The position numbers and the translations under genes were made by a program. From contig CM019237.1 of the NCBI GenBank assembly GCA_009741485.1, positions 46,918,982-46,982,981 on the forward strand: DNA of 64,000 nucleotides, given 5' to 3'. This document shows, in pieces, positions 1 through 11,130 of the stretch. Positions within the stretch are counted from its first letter, which is position 1, and each line of letters begins with the position of its first letter. The notes below the pieces were generated by a model. The model was not told the DNA's origin. It saw nothing but the letters and a program-made list of their open reading frames with translations, and did no database searches. The DNA comes from Malurus cyaneus samueli (Eukaryota; Chordata; Aves; Passeriformes; Maluridae).

Positions 1-397
1 TGGTTTGAAGAGTGCTGGCAGGGCTGTGGGGATGTTTGCAATGGGAACTAACACACTTCTCCAGTGGGGGAATGGGAGCTTGAAAGAATAAATGAAATGA
101 CCCAACAAGGTTTCAAGAAATACATAGGCAGCTGAAAGCAGTTAAGAGAAACCTAAGTTAAATGTAAACACAAAAAAACAAAAAAGACAATATTATAATA
201 AACTGAATGATAATTACTATTGGGAAAATTAGAACATTTCAGATGACAATGAATAATGAATAGGATCAAAAGGGGGAAATCTCAAAATTACTATATAATT
301 AATTACTATTTGCACCCCGGAGAGATTATTATTTCAAAATCTTGGGTTTTTTTTCTCTAAGCTAGTTACTGGCAGGTACTGTATATCTAATAGATCA

Positions 398-399
<2 letters not shown>

Positions 400-428
<29 letters not shown>
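400..428. repeat. Poly(T) tract, 29 bp
   Basis: An uninterrupted run of T. It could be a microsatellite or the reversed poly(A) tail of a decayed retrocopy. I see no recognisable retrocopy body next to it. Confidence 0.9.
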
Positions 429-430
<2 letters not shown>

Positions 431-3102
431 ATATTTTGTGGCATCAGGCAAAATGCATTTCAGGTTATTCTATTTGTTAAAAGTATTTTTTTCACTTTCC
501 ACTTACTATGTGACACCCAAAAATTGTTAAGAAAAAGGTATCTTTTCTAGTCACATCAGTGTATTTACATATTTAAGAAGGTGATAGTTATAAATGGACA
601 CACGGTGATAAGGTCCCAGTTCCATTATTAAGGATAGATCAAGTTTCATGTTATAAAAAATAACTTTACATGTACATAAACTCATAGATCAGCAATAGTT
701 TATTTAGGGAATATCCATCAAGATTACTTTTTAATAAATGTTGACAAGTTTCAGCTTTTGCAGGCATTTCTCCACCTTTCACAAGAACTTGGGATGTTAG
801 GAAGCTGGTTCCTCTTGAGAAGTGCCTTTAAGAAAAATTACACAATATTCTGAACAGATATTGATACGTTATAGAGTGTTTTTATGGTGATTGTTATCTA
901 CTGAACAAAATTCCTGAAGTTACAATCAAACTCCACCAATTCTTTCATTTTTTATCCTAGCTAGCAATATTTTCAAATAATTTTGAAACAGATTTCAAAA
1001 CATTATTTCAGAATTATGTTAAAGAGCAGGTGGGAACATTGGGTGATTATCAGTGCAGTCCATATGAATAGGTTGCCCTGAAAAGATGAGCAGTCACGCA
1101 GCAATGCTTCCCTGTTTCACGAAAATTATTGCTGTTTATCTGCTCAAAGATGTTACTCGTTTCCAAACTACAGACTGATACTTATTTCATGTGGTGGACA
1201 TTTGTAGTGTTTGCACATCAGAAAGGTGTTTACAGAGGTGGTGGATGGGGACCAGATTGAGAGGGTCTGTCACAATTGTCTCAGTAGGCTGCAACACCAG
1301 TGCTTCAGGCTTTGGGGTCCTGACCAAGAAAATGCTGTGCTTGATTTGTAACGTGGCTTTTAGGTTTTGAGTGGTTAATGTTGGGTAGGAAATTATTGCA
1401 TGCTATAATAGCTGCTTTGATTTTATTAGTAACATTCATGATTAAAGGGGATATGCAGCTAAATGGCATTTTTCAGTGAAATGCACTAGAGTAATTCTAG
1501 AGTGGCTTTGAGGTATAACAGCATAGTAGACTGGAAAACTAAAGTAACATACAAAAAGGAAATGTGCAGGATGAATGTGTATTTGTACAAGCACGGACCA
1601 TAGCTGCTCTTGTTGTGATTTTTAACATGTGCAGAGTCTGTCTGTCCCTTGTAAGTAGAAGACTTTCAGTGATCTTGTGTTCTCAGTAGGTTTTTGGACA
1701 GGGTTGATAGGCCAATACGCTTATGCATCGTCAATCACTGTCCTTCCATGAGCTCACTGAGCTCTTCCATGAGCTTTGTGCTTATCAAACAGCTCTACTG
1801 TTTGATATCCAGCATCTCTTCCTGGATACAATTTTTTTCTGTCCAGTTTTTTTTTTTTTTACCTTTTGAGCATTTTTCTATTTCTTCTGCCTTGTTATTC
1901 TCTTCTAATGTAAGTCTTCCCTTCTGCTATTGTGCAGCTGCTAACTTGGAGGCATAGCTGGGTTTTGTTAAAGCAATACAATTTTTCATTCCATTTCTCA
2001 TCCCTTAGAGATATAGCAAGATATTAACTTCTGATACCAGTTCTTTCACCTCATGCTATACTGTACTTGGTGCTAAAAAAAAAGAAACTATTTTGATTCC
2101 CTTACTGGAGTGTGTTTTCCAGGAAGAGTAAGATTTTAAAATTTAATTTTTTTTTTCTTTTCTTTTTAAACAATACAAATTATCAAAATGCTGCCCCCCC
2201 CCCCAAAAAAATAAAAAAGAAAAAAAACCCAAACCCAAAACTGGAAAGATACACTGAAAAGCACTTCAGTGTTCTGAAACCAAGGATTTGTCAAATGGCA
2301 TAAAAATTGAGAGTGACCAATGGGTGTTGATCACAAAACCCAACATTTTCCTGCTTTTGTAGGCAAGGGTAATGGTATAGAGGATCAAGTCAGTGGGGAG
2401 CATGTATGCATGAATAGGCTCAAAGAGATCTAGTTCAATGAGATATATTTAACCTTTTCTTCAGCTGAAAAGTGCCAAAGATAAGCTGCCATTATCAGAT
2501 TCTTTTGAACTGGGCATAAAATACATTACACTGGAGAAATGCTCTCCTTTTAAATAACACATGATTGAGATATAACTTACAGTATTACTAATTGATTCTC
2601 TGGGAACAAGATAAGAGGTACATAAAGTTTCTTCATTGCTCCAGCAGTGTTCTGCTAGTGATACCAGATGCAGTTCATAAACAGGACAAGAAAATTTATC
2701 AACCTAACTCTCTTATTATAAAGGGGGTAAAAGATCTAAGTGGTCCTTGAAAAGCCTTTCTCTTTGAGATGCAGAACGATCAATTCCAGGAAGCTGTCAT
2801 GGGAGCCAAATGTTTACACTAGACCCTGACCAGCATCTTGATCCCATGTGAGTGCCAGCACAATGTGCTTTTTTTCGTATTTAGTCTGTTTAAATGATCT
2901 AGACAAATTTTTGTCAGAGTATCACTGAGCAGCTGCAGGACATTATATCCCTGCAGACAACAAATTTACTTTTGCTCATGATACAGTTTAAAAATGTATG
3001 AAAGGTGTTAATTTGTATTCACCAGTAAAAGACTAAGTCGTGTCATGGGAACCTAATTTGGCAAGGACATAGGCTGGTTTCCTTTGAAAACATGGTGGAT
3101 TC

Positions 3103-3123
3103 TTTTTTTTTTTTTTTTTTTTT
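3103..3123. repeat. Poly(T) tract, 21 bp
   Basis: An uninterrupted T run followed by T/A-rich sequence. It is a simple repeat with no attached element that I can recognise. Confidence 0.9.
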
Positions 3124-4948
3124 ATTTTATGTATCTATTTTTCTGAAGCTATTGTAAGGCATCTGCAAAGTTACAGGAATTTGCTAGCTATAGTGGCAGC
3201 TGCTCTTTCCCAAAAAGTTACCCTCACCTAGAATCCTTCTGGTAAGGCTGGCTCTGATTATTAGTCTTATAAATTTATTTATGATTTGTATTTCTAAAAA
3301 TTCCAATTCATAAAGGTGAATATAAATACACATTTCAGGTTAATCAACACATAATTTGAAATATTAATACAAAATCTCTAAACCTAGATTTCTATTTCTT
3401 ATAATTATGTTTTACCTCCTATTTTTATACTAACTATAGAATGATACTCCTTCTCAGTCAGTATATAGAAAAAAAGGTATACGTTAGTATGACCTCTTCC
3501 TTCTCCAAGAATTTGGACTGAATTGATGACAGCAGGAGTGGATGTATAGTTAGGAAGTCTCTGACATATTCCTGTTCTTGAAGGATCTCTACTCATACTA
3601 TACAAAATAGTATTAATGAGATATGGCTTCTGGGTCAGCTGCTTAGCTTGGCAGGACGGTATTTCAATACCCATTAAACAGTGATTCAAATCTGCTCTGA
3701 CTGGCAGTGTCTGGGCAGGACACTGACGAAGGAATGCCTGTTACATATTCATGTTCTTTCAGGTTCCACTCACCTTATCTCTTCTGTGAGAGAGGGAAAG
3801 GGATTCTGACCAGAATGTTAATAAGGTCAAAATAGGTGCTCAAGTTGGCAGAGAAAAAGAAAGCTGAATCACTGGAAATACCAGTGTTCCTTTAGTGGCC
3901 TGGCTTTCAAGATGTGCAGGAATGATTCAGAGGGGAGGACTAATAGGGGCACGCAAGGCTGTATAAAGAAAGTCCTGAAGTATAAAACGTCCTACCTCTT
4001 AACTCTGATTTAACACTGCAGAAACAACCTCCATTTTCACAAGATGGTGATGAAGTAGGAGAAGGACTACCTACATAGCATGCAGCCAAGCCTCTAGATT
4101 GCTTTGCTTGAACTTTTATAACCCCAACTCCAAAGCAAAGGGAAGCAGCAGTATCTGTACCAATTAGTGATCATGATGTATATACACTGACACAAATTTA
4201 AGTGTTATTTACAAGTGAAAGTTTATTGCAAATTTTTTTCTAATCTTTATGTAACAGTAGCTCATAGCATTTATAAGTTTTTTTAAAAGAAAGCTTAAAA
4301 TAATTTAGGTTCAAGTGTGCACAGTTTTAATTCCATTTTATGTATAAGAAAATCTTATTATCTCCATAAGTTCAGTATGGCATCAAATTTGTGGCCTTAT
4401 GTTAATTTTTCTGCTGGCATATTTTCTTTCATTCTAATACATGGCCATGGTAAGTTCAAGGGCATTAATATTTATTTCTGAATGTGTTACATTGCCAAGT
4501 GGAAAAATGAGGATCAGAAGCAGTTAGAAGAGATGAAACGGCCGGGCAAATCAGAAAAGGTGAGAGAAGTCTTATTTGATTTGCAGGTAAGGGATTAAAA
4601 TCTGTAATGGGGAAGAAACAGATTTCACTGCTCTGTTTTCTTGCTTCAGTAATAGTATGGAAGTGGTATACCATTAGAAAAACACCTTAGCAGCTGGAGG
4701 ACTGAAGGACCTGAAGTCTTGCCCTGTCATTACTCTCTAAACACAGAGATAGGACAGAATTTTTCAAAACCTATACAGCAGGCAGTAATGGGAGATTTAG
4801 GGAGCACTTTGTACCTCCTGGATTAGAGACTTTCTACAATATTGTTACTTATCTTTCTCATAGCCTGTCTGATGGTGAGACTCTCACTGGATAGCAAAGA
4901 GGCTGAAGGTGGGTGAAAAGAGATATTTCTCTTGGACACCCTCTGGTA

Positions 4949-5035
4949 ACTTTCATGGTCCAGGGAAATGTTTGATTGTATGTATTTGTTTGATTGTATG
5001 ACTTTCATGGTCCAGGGAAATGTTGATTGTATTGA
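4949..5035. repeat. Local tandem duplication, 52-bp period
   Basis: The 22-mer beginning ACTTTCATGGTCCAGG occurs at 4949-4970 and again exactly at 5001-5022, and the similarity continues into a TGATTGTAT motif after each copy. The first unit also contains an internal TTTGATTGTATG echo. This is a small direct duplication of non-coding DNA. Confidence 0.85.
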
Positions 5036-5796
5036 AATGTTTTGCAAGTCAGACACAAAATGCTGAACACACATCATGGCTCTGTGGTGACTGCCAGGTA
5101 AAAACCTGGTCCACCTTCTCACACAGCACATATGGAAAGGTGCACTGAGAAAGGTTCTTTTGCCTTTGGTTTTTGCTTATTCACCCTGAGCCCTTTGGCA
5201 AGGAACTTGCCCTCTGGAAACAGGATTTCTTTATTTGCTTCAGTAAGTCTAATGTGCTAGGATATAAATGAAACAGAGTTTAAATGCGCCTCGCCTCAAA
5301 GGCACGAAACACCGGGCTCTTGTATCACGCCTTTTCAGAAGCACAGGACTTCTGCATGCAGCTGACTCACCGTCAAAGGCTTTGTCATGTGCTGGAATCA
5401 TCTACTGCCAGGTTCTGAATGTGTCTGCATTTAAATAAATGATGGGGTGGGTCATAGGTTGAAGGGGATCAAAGAATGGAAGAGAACAGACAGTTCTCTA
5501 AGCAAAATAGATGTGGAGCATGTTTGTGATAGTTGTGGTAAGAACTGCTTGAAGAGATGACTGAAATAGTGTTAATAACCTTTTTCAGGATGGAATAGAC
5601 CAGTGTAGGGCATTATTTCACATACACTGAAAACTATCACTTTCTAAATTAAAATCTTCAATATATAAAAAGATCTGCATTTTGATAGAAAAGACTCGAT
5701 TTGCTGAAAACTTGTTTAAACTTTTCCGGGAAAAAAAAAGCAAACACAAACCTCTAAATTTCACATAATCCTATCTATACATTTAATTTCTGTGCA

Positions 5797-5850
5797 TGTG
5801 CTGGTTTTGGCTGGATTAGAGTTAATTCCAGCAGGGGTAAAACCACGATG
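5797..5850 (+). mobile_element. Possible internally deleted ERVL-like LTR remnant
   Basis: The sequence starting TGTGCTGGTTTTGGCTGG and running to AGAGTTAATT resembles, from memory, the 5' end of a widespread avian ERVL-type LTR. After about 34 bases it jumps to an AGCAGGGGTAAAACCACGA segment that resembles an LTR 3' end. The body between is missing. This could be a deletion derivative of an LTR or a chance match, and no target duplication is evident. Confidence 0.35.
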
Positions 5851-8393
5851 CTGCAAAACAGACTCAGTTTTTGTTAAAACTTCACAATTTGGTATAATCT
5901 TCCAGGAGAAGCCATCAAAAGCACTTTCACAACAACTTCAAAAGCTTCTCTGAAATCTGGAGGAACTGGCTATCAAAGACTGTCAGCCAAAGCACTAACA
6001 TAATACCATCAATTCAAATCATGATCTAAGTAGAAAATAATGTTTCACTCTAGAGCACTTTAAAATGCTTCTTCACACTGCACTACCTGATTAGCAGAAA
6101 GCTGTGAACAGTACAGTTCTCTATTCCAGTAGTTAATCAAATAATATGGAAATTTTCTGCAATAAGTGTCACTGCTGTGTTTTTTTGTAATTCAATATGA
6201 GCATGATCCAAAGCACATGGCAACAGGAAGGAAAAGCAATGATACCTTCCTGAAACCCATCAGCTCAATATGGAATTAGTCTCCTTGGAGATGACATCTG
6301 AACCACTCTCTACTGAATTTTCCATTGCAAGCATGAAATGAGGCTGTTAATAAGTATAGCTGTTAAAGGAATCGGTCTGCTTTATGAAATGGAAGTTTGT
6401 TTACTTTTAATTAGAAAAGGTGTCCTGAGGAAAAAAGGTCTGTTTATTCTTTGCACCTCATCCAATTTTTTTGTAAATTAGTCTCTATTTGGGCTCTCTG
6501 GGTAGTTTCTTAACTAACTGTTGTCATGCTAGTAGCTGAATGTTTGTTTTCAAAGGTATTCATTATTGCTGAAATTTCTGCAAGAAGGCATGGTGATGTA
6601 TATTTTATTATGAAAGGCTGTCATGCCCAGGCCTTGAGTAAAAGCTGAAACTACTGAAGTCCTTTTTGATGACATTCTGCCCAGTACGTGCCCTGGTACA
6701 CTTTTTTGAATTAGAAAAGAACCCACTAAAATAATACTGCTATGTGAACCCCATTTCTTAAAAATCAGTAAAAATATAAAACAAAAATCTGATTATGAAC
6801 TGAACAAAAAATCAAAAAAGGAAGAATTCTTCTGAGTGCTCTAATAACTTTTTTTTTTTAGGTTATTGTTTTTCTGCTTCAGGAGAGTCCTTCCCTCCCC
6901 TTAATGTGCCAGAACTGCAGGGCTCAGCTGTCTCTTTCCATTCCTCTCCTCCCCCAGTGACAGAACTTTTCATTTATGCTTTCATTCTTTGAGAAAGCTA
7001 AAGCAACATTTGCGTTCTCCTCAAGTTTTACCCATAATCCTCTGAAGTTCAACAAAAACTTGAGAGGAGAATTTTTCAGAATATATGGGTACAAAAATAC
7101 GCCTCAGAAGAGCATCCCAGGTTCCCAATTTGAAATTCTTGATTTTTTCCTTTCTGCTATTGTGGAAAAGACCGTAAGTAATATTTTAATGTTGATCATT
7201 GACTCCTCACTGATCTAGGAAAAAACATATTTTCTGGAGAGCCCATTGACACAGTGTAGTTACCCAGAAGAATTATGGGTAATATGGACACCTCCTTACC
7301 TGTAGGGATTAAGGATTTGGCATCTGCAGTGCCATTCATCTTTAAATTGAGAAACTTGGGCATGAAGGTGGTGCTAAATTTTCATGAAAAGGCAAGTAAA
7401 GTAATTATCAGGGAGCCATAGAGCAACTGTCAACTTATTTCTTTCTTATTGCTGCTGTTGTTTTTCTAATGGTGTGTGCATTAGTTTCAGGTGATGCAAA
7501 TAGTAGCTTGGAGATTTTCATTTGTTCAAAAATTTTACCAGTCTAAAGCCATTGATCTTACACTTTATAATGCTGCTGCTCAATTTAAGCTATTTTGGAG
7601 GGGCTTTGATTTGGAATGTCTAATCCAAGAACAAGTGTCATTAAAACACAATTAATCAAAACTCACTGCCCATCCTTTTAAAAGCAGTAAATTCATTAAA
7701 CAAAGTTGATGAGAATTTGGTCTAAAAGGGACCATTCAGGGTCTCTGGCTTGTCCGTAGACATCAATGGGGGGTTGATTCCTTAGGCACTTAAATCACTG
7801 TTTTCCCACAAAATATTTCTCTTTTCCTTTGACAGTTATGTTAGAATAAGCAATTCCTATAGGAAAGAATGTGGCAGGAATTCAAACTCCAGCTACCACA
7901 AAACCCAAACAATCAAACCCAGATGACTTCGGTGGCGCATGCCATGTATCAGTGTTGGCAGTGCAGAGGTGCTCTGTAGGGATGGTGACCCATACTTCAT
8001 CCTGTCACCGTGCTTGCTTGGGAATTCTTTCATGATTCCAGCTCTGCAAAGTGCTGAGCAAGTTTCCAAGGACCTGTGGCTCTCTCTGGCTTGCCTTGGG
8101 TTGCCACATTCTGCATAAATCCAGAGAGAGGTACTGTGCCCCTGCTGAAAATGGAGCTCTAAAAGATCAGAAGGAAAAGTGACAGCTAAACAGAGTGTGG
8201 AGAGGAACTGATAATTATCTGGAAATTATCTTGGTTTTCTTGGTATGTTTTATATTTGTATGCATCCTGGTGCTTTGACTGCTTCCCTATTATGGGATGT
8301 AGTTGGTTCTTAAAGGGCATTGGTTACTAGCAGGTATTTCCAGTTATACTTCGATTATTATTGATTAAGTATCAAATAATAATAATTTACATA

Positions 8394-8434
8394 TAGTAGT
8401 TCACAAAATACCATTGTAGTAGTTCACAAAATAC
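8394..8434. repeat. Direct repeat, 18-bp unit, 23-bp period
   Basis: The 18-mer TAGTAGTTCACAAAATAC is present at 8394-8411 and identically at 8417-8434, separated by five bases. It is a short duplication in non-coding DNA about 300 bp upstream of the solo LTR. Confidence 0.9.
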
Positions 8435-8784
8435 AATAACTTCTAGCATTCTTTAAGTTTGCATTTCACATAACTTGTCAGTTTTTGCCACTGGCTGCAT
8501 AAATGATTTTCAGATTGATTTATAAGGTATTTCTTGTCAATGGCTACAGTAGTGTTCTTCTGAATGGCTTTTCATTTCCACAACTCGAATTTTATTTCAC
8601 AAAATTTAAAAGATCTGTGAAAGACAAATAGAACAATGAAGCAAGTCTTATCTGTGTTTGCACGGAGTACTCTAAAATCAGATCTTAGTTGTAAGGTTTG
8701 AGATTTCTGAGTGACTGTCCCTGTTTGAAAGACAGGTATTTGCTAATGAAGGCAGGGACCCCTCTTGGAGTGGTGGATATGACA

Positions 8785-8796
8785 CCCCCCCCCCCC
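8785..8796. repeat. Poly(C) tract inside the LTR
   Basis: Twelve C in a row near the left end of the LTR. A second twelve-C tract lies at 9398-9409. Both are G-runs in the probable sense orientation of the LTR. Confidence 0.9.
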
Positions 8797-8878
8797 TTCC
8801 CTCCGAATTATTATAGCTTTGGAAAAAAATCACGGGCTTTCAGGCAGGGATATGGGTAAAAGGATTAACAGTTTTTAC

Positions 8879-8905
8879 TAATATATATATATATTATATA
8901 TATAA
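8879..8905 (-). promoter_or_regulatory. TATA-like (TA)n stretch in the LTR
   Basis: An alternating TA run broken once by TATTATA. In the minus reading it gives TTTTATATATATAA, which could act as the TATA box of the LTR promoter. On the plus strand TATATATAAAAC also looks like a TATA box, so direction cannot be fixed from this motif alone. Expansion of a simple repeat may have altered its original form. Confidence 0.45.
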
Positions 8906-9397
8906 AACAAGGGTAAACAAGTAACAATAACAATAGCAATAACACAGCCCAGTCCCCAACCCAGTGACAGCCTTATAGAAACAGTCTCCCTCTTGGCGAG
9001 GTTACAGTTTGGTTGGCAGGGACATCGCTGGCTCTCGGCTGAGCAGGGAGGGCGCGACGACTCTTCGGAGACTGCAGGGGATGTGGCGACGTGGGTTCCG
9101 GCTAGCCAAGATCTCCCGCGGCTGCGATGATCGACACAAAATGGCAGAGGTGGATGGAGAAAAAGTTTCTCTGCAAAACTCACAGCGGAAAATGCCGGTG
9201 CTCTTCTGGACAGCAAGAAACCCAGAACCGCACAGAGCCGAGCAGGAATCCCGCCCGCTGTGAGACAGGATGGAGCAGAGTTCACCCCCCCAAAGCTGGA
9301 AATCCTCCGGCCCGCCACAGCAGAGCAAACCACCGTGCCGCAGGCAGGAACATCCCCCCCTTCCCCCGCGAAACCGGGAAAAACCAAAAACCCCAAT

Positions 9398-9409
9398 CCC
9401 CCCCCCCCC
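9398..9409. repeat. Second poly(C) tract inside the LTR
   Basis: Twelve C in a row preceded by a CCCCAAT block. It is part of the C-rich half of the LTR and probably variable in length between copies. Confidence 0.9.
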
Positions 9410-9996
9410 AACACACAAACCTGTCTTCGACCATTAGGTGTGGCCATAGGTATCATTGTCCCTTCAATCACCCGGCCATTAACAGGATGACTCGGCCATC
9501 AAGGTATCCCGGCAACAAATGGGAAAGAAAAAATTCCCTAAGAAAAGGAACAAAAGGAGAAGAATTTTAACCCACAACAGTGACAGTTTACCACAGTATT
9601 TAACTCAGCTGAAGAAAAAGAGATGTGAAAGAGTACAATCTGAAGGTTGGAAATAATAGAGTAGCTCATTGTTGCTATGAGTATTTGAACTTAGGAGTTA
9701 CTTCTGCTTTTTATTGTCACTTAAAAGGAATGGAGGGAAGTCCAGCAAACCATGGGGGCTTGTGGGGAAAAGAGAACAGTGTTAATTGGTCCTTGGCAGA
9801 GAGAACACATGAACACAGCTTAGGAGTTTGTTCTGCTGAAAGTACCATATTATATTGTTTCCCCGTGGGTGGAGGCTGGATGGGTAAAGGTGTTTTCCTC
9901 AAGTTTCTTTACTGCCAGGAAAGTACTCTGAATTACATGCACTGGTAGAATTTTCATAGTAAATTTGATACTAAATCTATACATTACTGAAATGAG

Positions 9997-10029
<33 letters not shown>
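9997..10029. repeat. Poly(A) tract, 33 bp
   Basis: An uninterrupted run of A. It could be the tail of a retrocopy inserted on the + strand, but the sequence before it (9625-9990) is not recognisable and I found no flanking target duplication. Confidence 0.9.
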
Positions 10030-10032
<3 letters not shown>

Positions 10033-11064
10033 TAAGTTATCTATTCAAATAGGGACATTTGCCTTTAATAATTTATTCTGACATGTCCAGGTCTTGGCTA
10101 AAGGTCACTGACAAAGACAAATTCCTTTGATCTGTGGGGGGGTTTTGTGATGAATGCAGGGAGTTTTCATTCTGTAACAGACTTGCACCCAAGTACCCCT
10201 GCTACTCTTTGGACATAAGCCCTTGAAGCACACCTGCCTTACGGCCTCAGGCCTAATAATACATTGAGAAGAATTTTCACCAGATGAGATGTGCTGATTG
10301 GAAATGCGCTATAGCCATTCTCTGAGTGATTTATAGTGAAAGAATAACATCTTAATTGAGTTGCATTAATTTCTGGTCATTATCATGCAGTAACAATTTA
10401 AGGTGGCAAATACTTGTCATTTAACTAGTGTAATTGTTATTGCATATTACAGTTTGCTTGAGATTTTGTATCATTTACTGATAGGCAAACCTTCACATGT
10501 TCATATAGAAATTATAATACACATAAATAGTGTATCATGCTCGCATCTAGTTGCAAATATTACAAGGAATAGCAATTTGAGAATACTAGGATTGCTAATT
10601 GTCAAATCAGATGTTTCCATTAAATGAAAAAGGAGATTTCTTTTCTGGACTGTACTTTTCTTTTTAATTTTGAAAAGCTTATCAAAGTTACCTTCTGCCT
10701 GTCTTGGTTACTAGGCATTCAATTGCTCTTTGGATGGTAATCTGACTGAAATCTAAAGAAATTATCAGTGTCTGACCCCAAATAATTTACTTATTAAAAA
10801 TACCCCAGAATTAATTTTTCTGGTGGCATCCCATGAGCTAAATTTTGTCCTGCTTGAACAAGCTCCAGAGTCAGAGGGAGTCACTGGGAAGGAACCTGAG
10901 TAACTGAGGGTAGAATTCAGCTTTTATAAATTTATCATTCAAATAGAGGAATTCTTCTAAATACCAGCTAAGAACTCTAAAGCTGGAGTTTATTTTTTTA
11001 AAGTACAATGAACACCAAAATATCTGAAGGTCTTAGTTGTATTTCCATGCCGCCCTGTTTCTCT

Positions 11065-11130
11065 CATAGGATCCCAAGTAATTTAAGTTGCAAGGGACCT
11101 CCAGAAGCCATCTGTGCCAGATAAGAGGAC
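11065..11130 (-). mobile_element. Degenerate CR1 3'-end fragment
   Basis: The stretch reading CATAGGATCCCAAGTAATTTAAGTTGCAAGGGACCTCCAGAAGCCATCT resembles the reverse complement of the CR1 3' untranslated end (typically a GAATCATAG...TTGGAAGGGACCTC...CATCT pattern). It is short and diverged, so it is an old copy. A chance or other-family match is possible. Confidence 0.55.

Larger units (their letters stand above)
1..8710. other. AT-rich non-coding region, left flank
   Basis: No gene is recognisable here. The ORFs are all short (about 100 codons or fewer), have low-complexity or unremarkable composition and resemble no family I know. The stretch holds homopolymer runs (T at 400-428, T at 1847-1860, C/A near 2192-2228, T at 3103-3123), a 52-bp-period duplication near 4949-5035, an 18-bp direct repeat near 8394-8434 and a possible LTR scrap at 5797-5850. 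The rest looks like ordinary avian intergenic or intronic DNA. Confidence 0.7.
8711..9584 (-). mobile_element. Solo LTR of an endogenous retrovirus with 5-bp target duplication
   Basis: The element occupies 8716-9579 (864 bp). It begins TGTCCCTG and ends CCACAACA on the + strand, giving the TG...CA termini of an LTR. It is flanked by perfect 5-bp duplications GTGAC at 8711-8715 and 9580-9584. A 5-bp duplication fits class III (ERVL-type) elements better than the 6 bp usual for alpha/beta-type ones. It is much richer in GC and CpG than its AT-rich flanks. No second LTR or internal gag/pol region occurs in the window, so it is a solo LTR left by LTR-LTR recombination. The minus strand is the more likely sense: a TATATATAA stretch (+ 8879-8905) then lies about 670 bp in, giving the usual long U3 and short R-U5, with an AGTAAA variant polyadenylation signal just after it. 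Family and orientation are inferred from layout and memory of songbird LTRs. Confidence 0.88.

Noticed and set aside
9002..9570. ORFs of 138, 147, 84 and 76 codons at 9 kb as genes
   Set aside because: They lie within the solo LTR, overlap in several frames and reflect its GC-rich composition.
9625..10029. Processed retrocopy ending in the 33-bp poly(A)
   Set aside because: The sequence before the poly(A) has no recognisable gene and I could find no target duplication around it.
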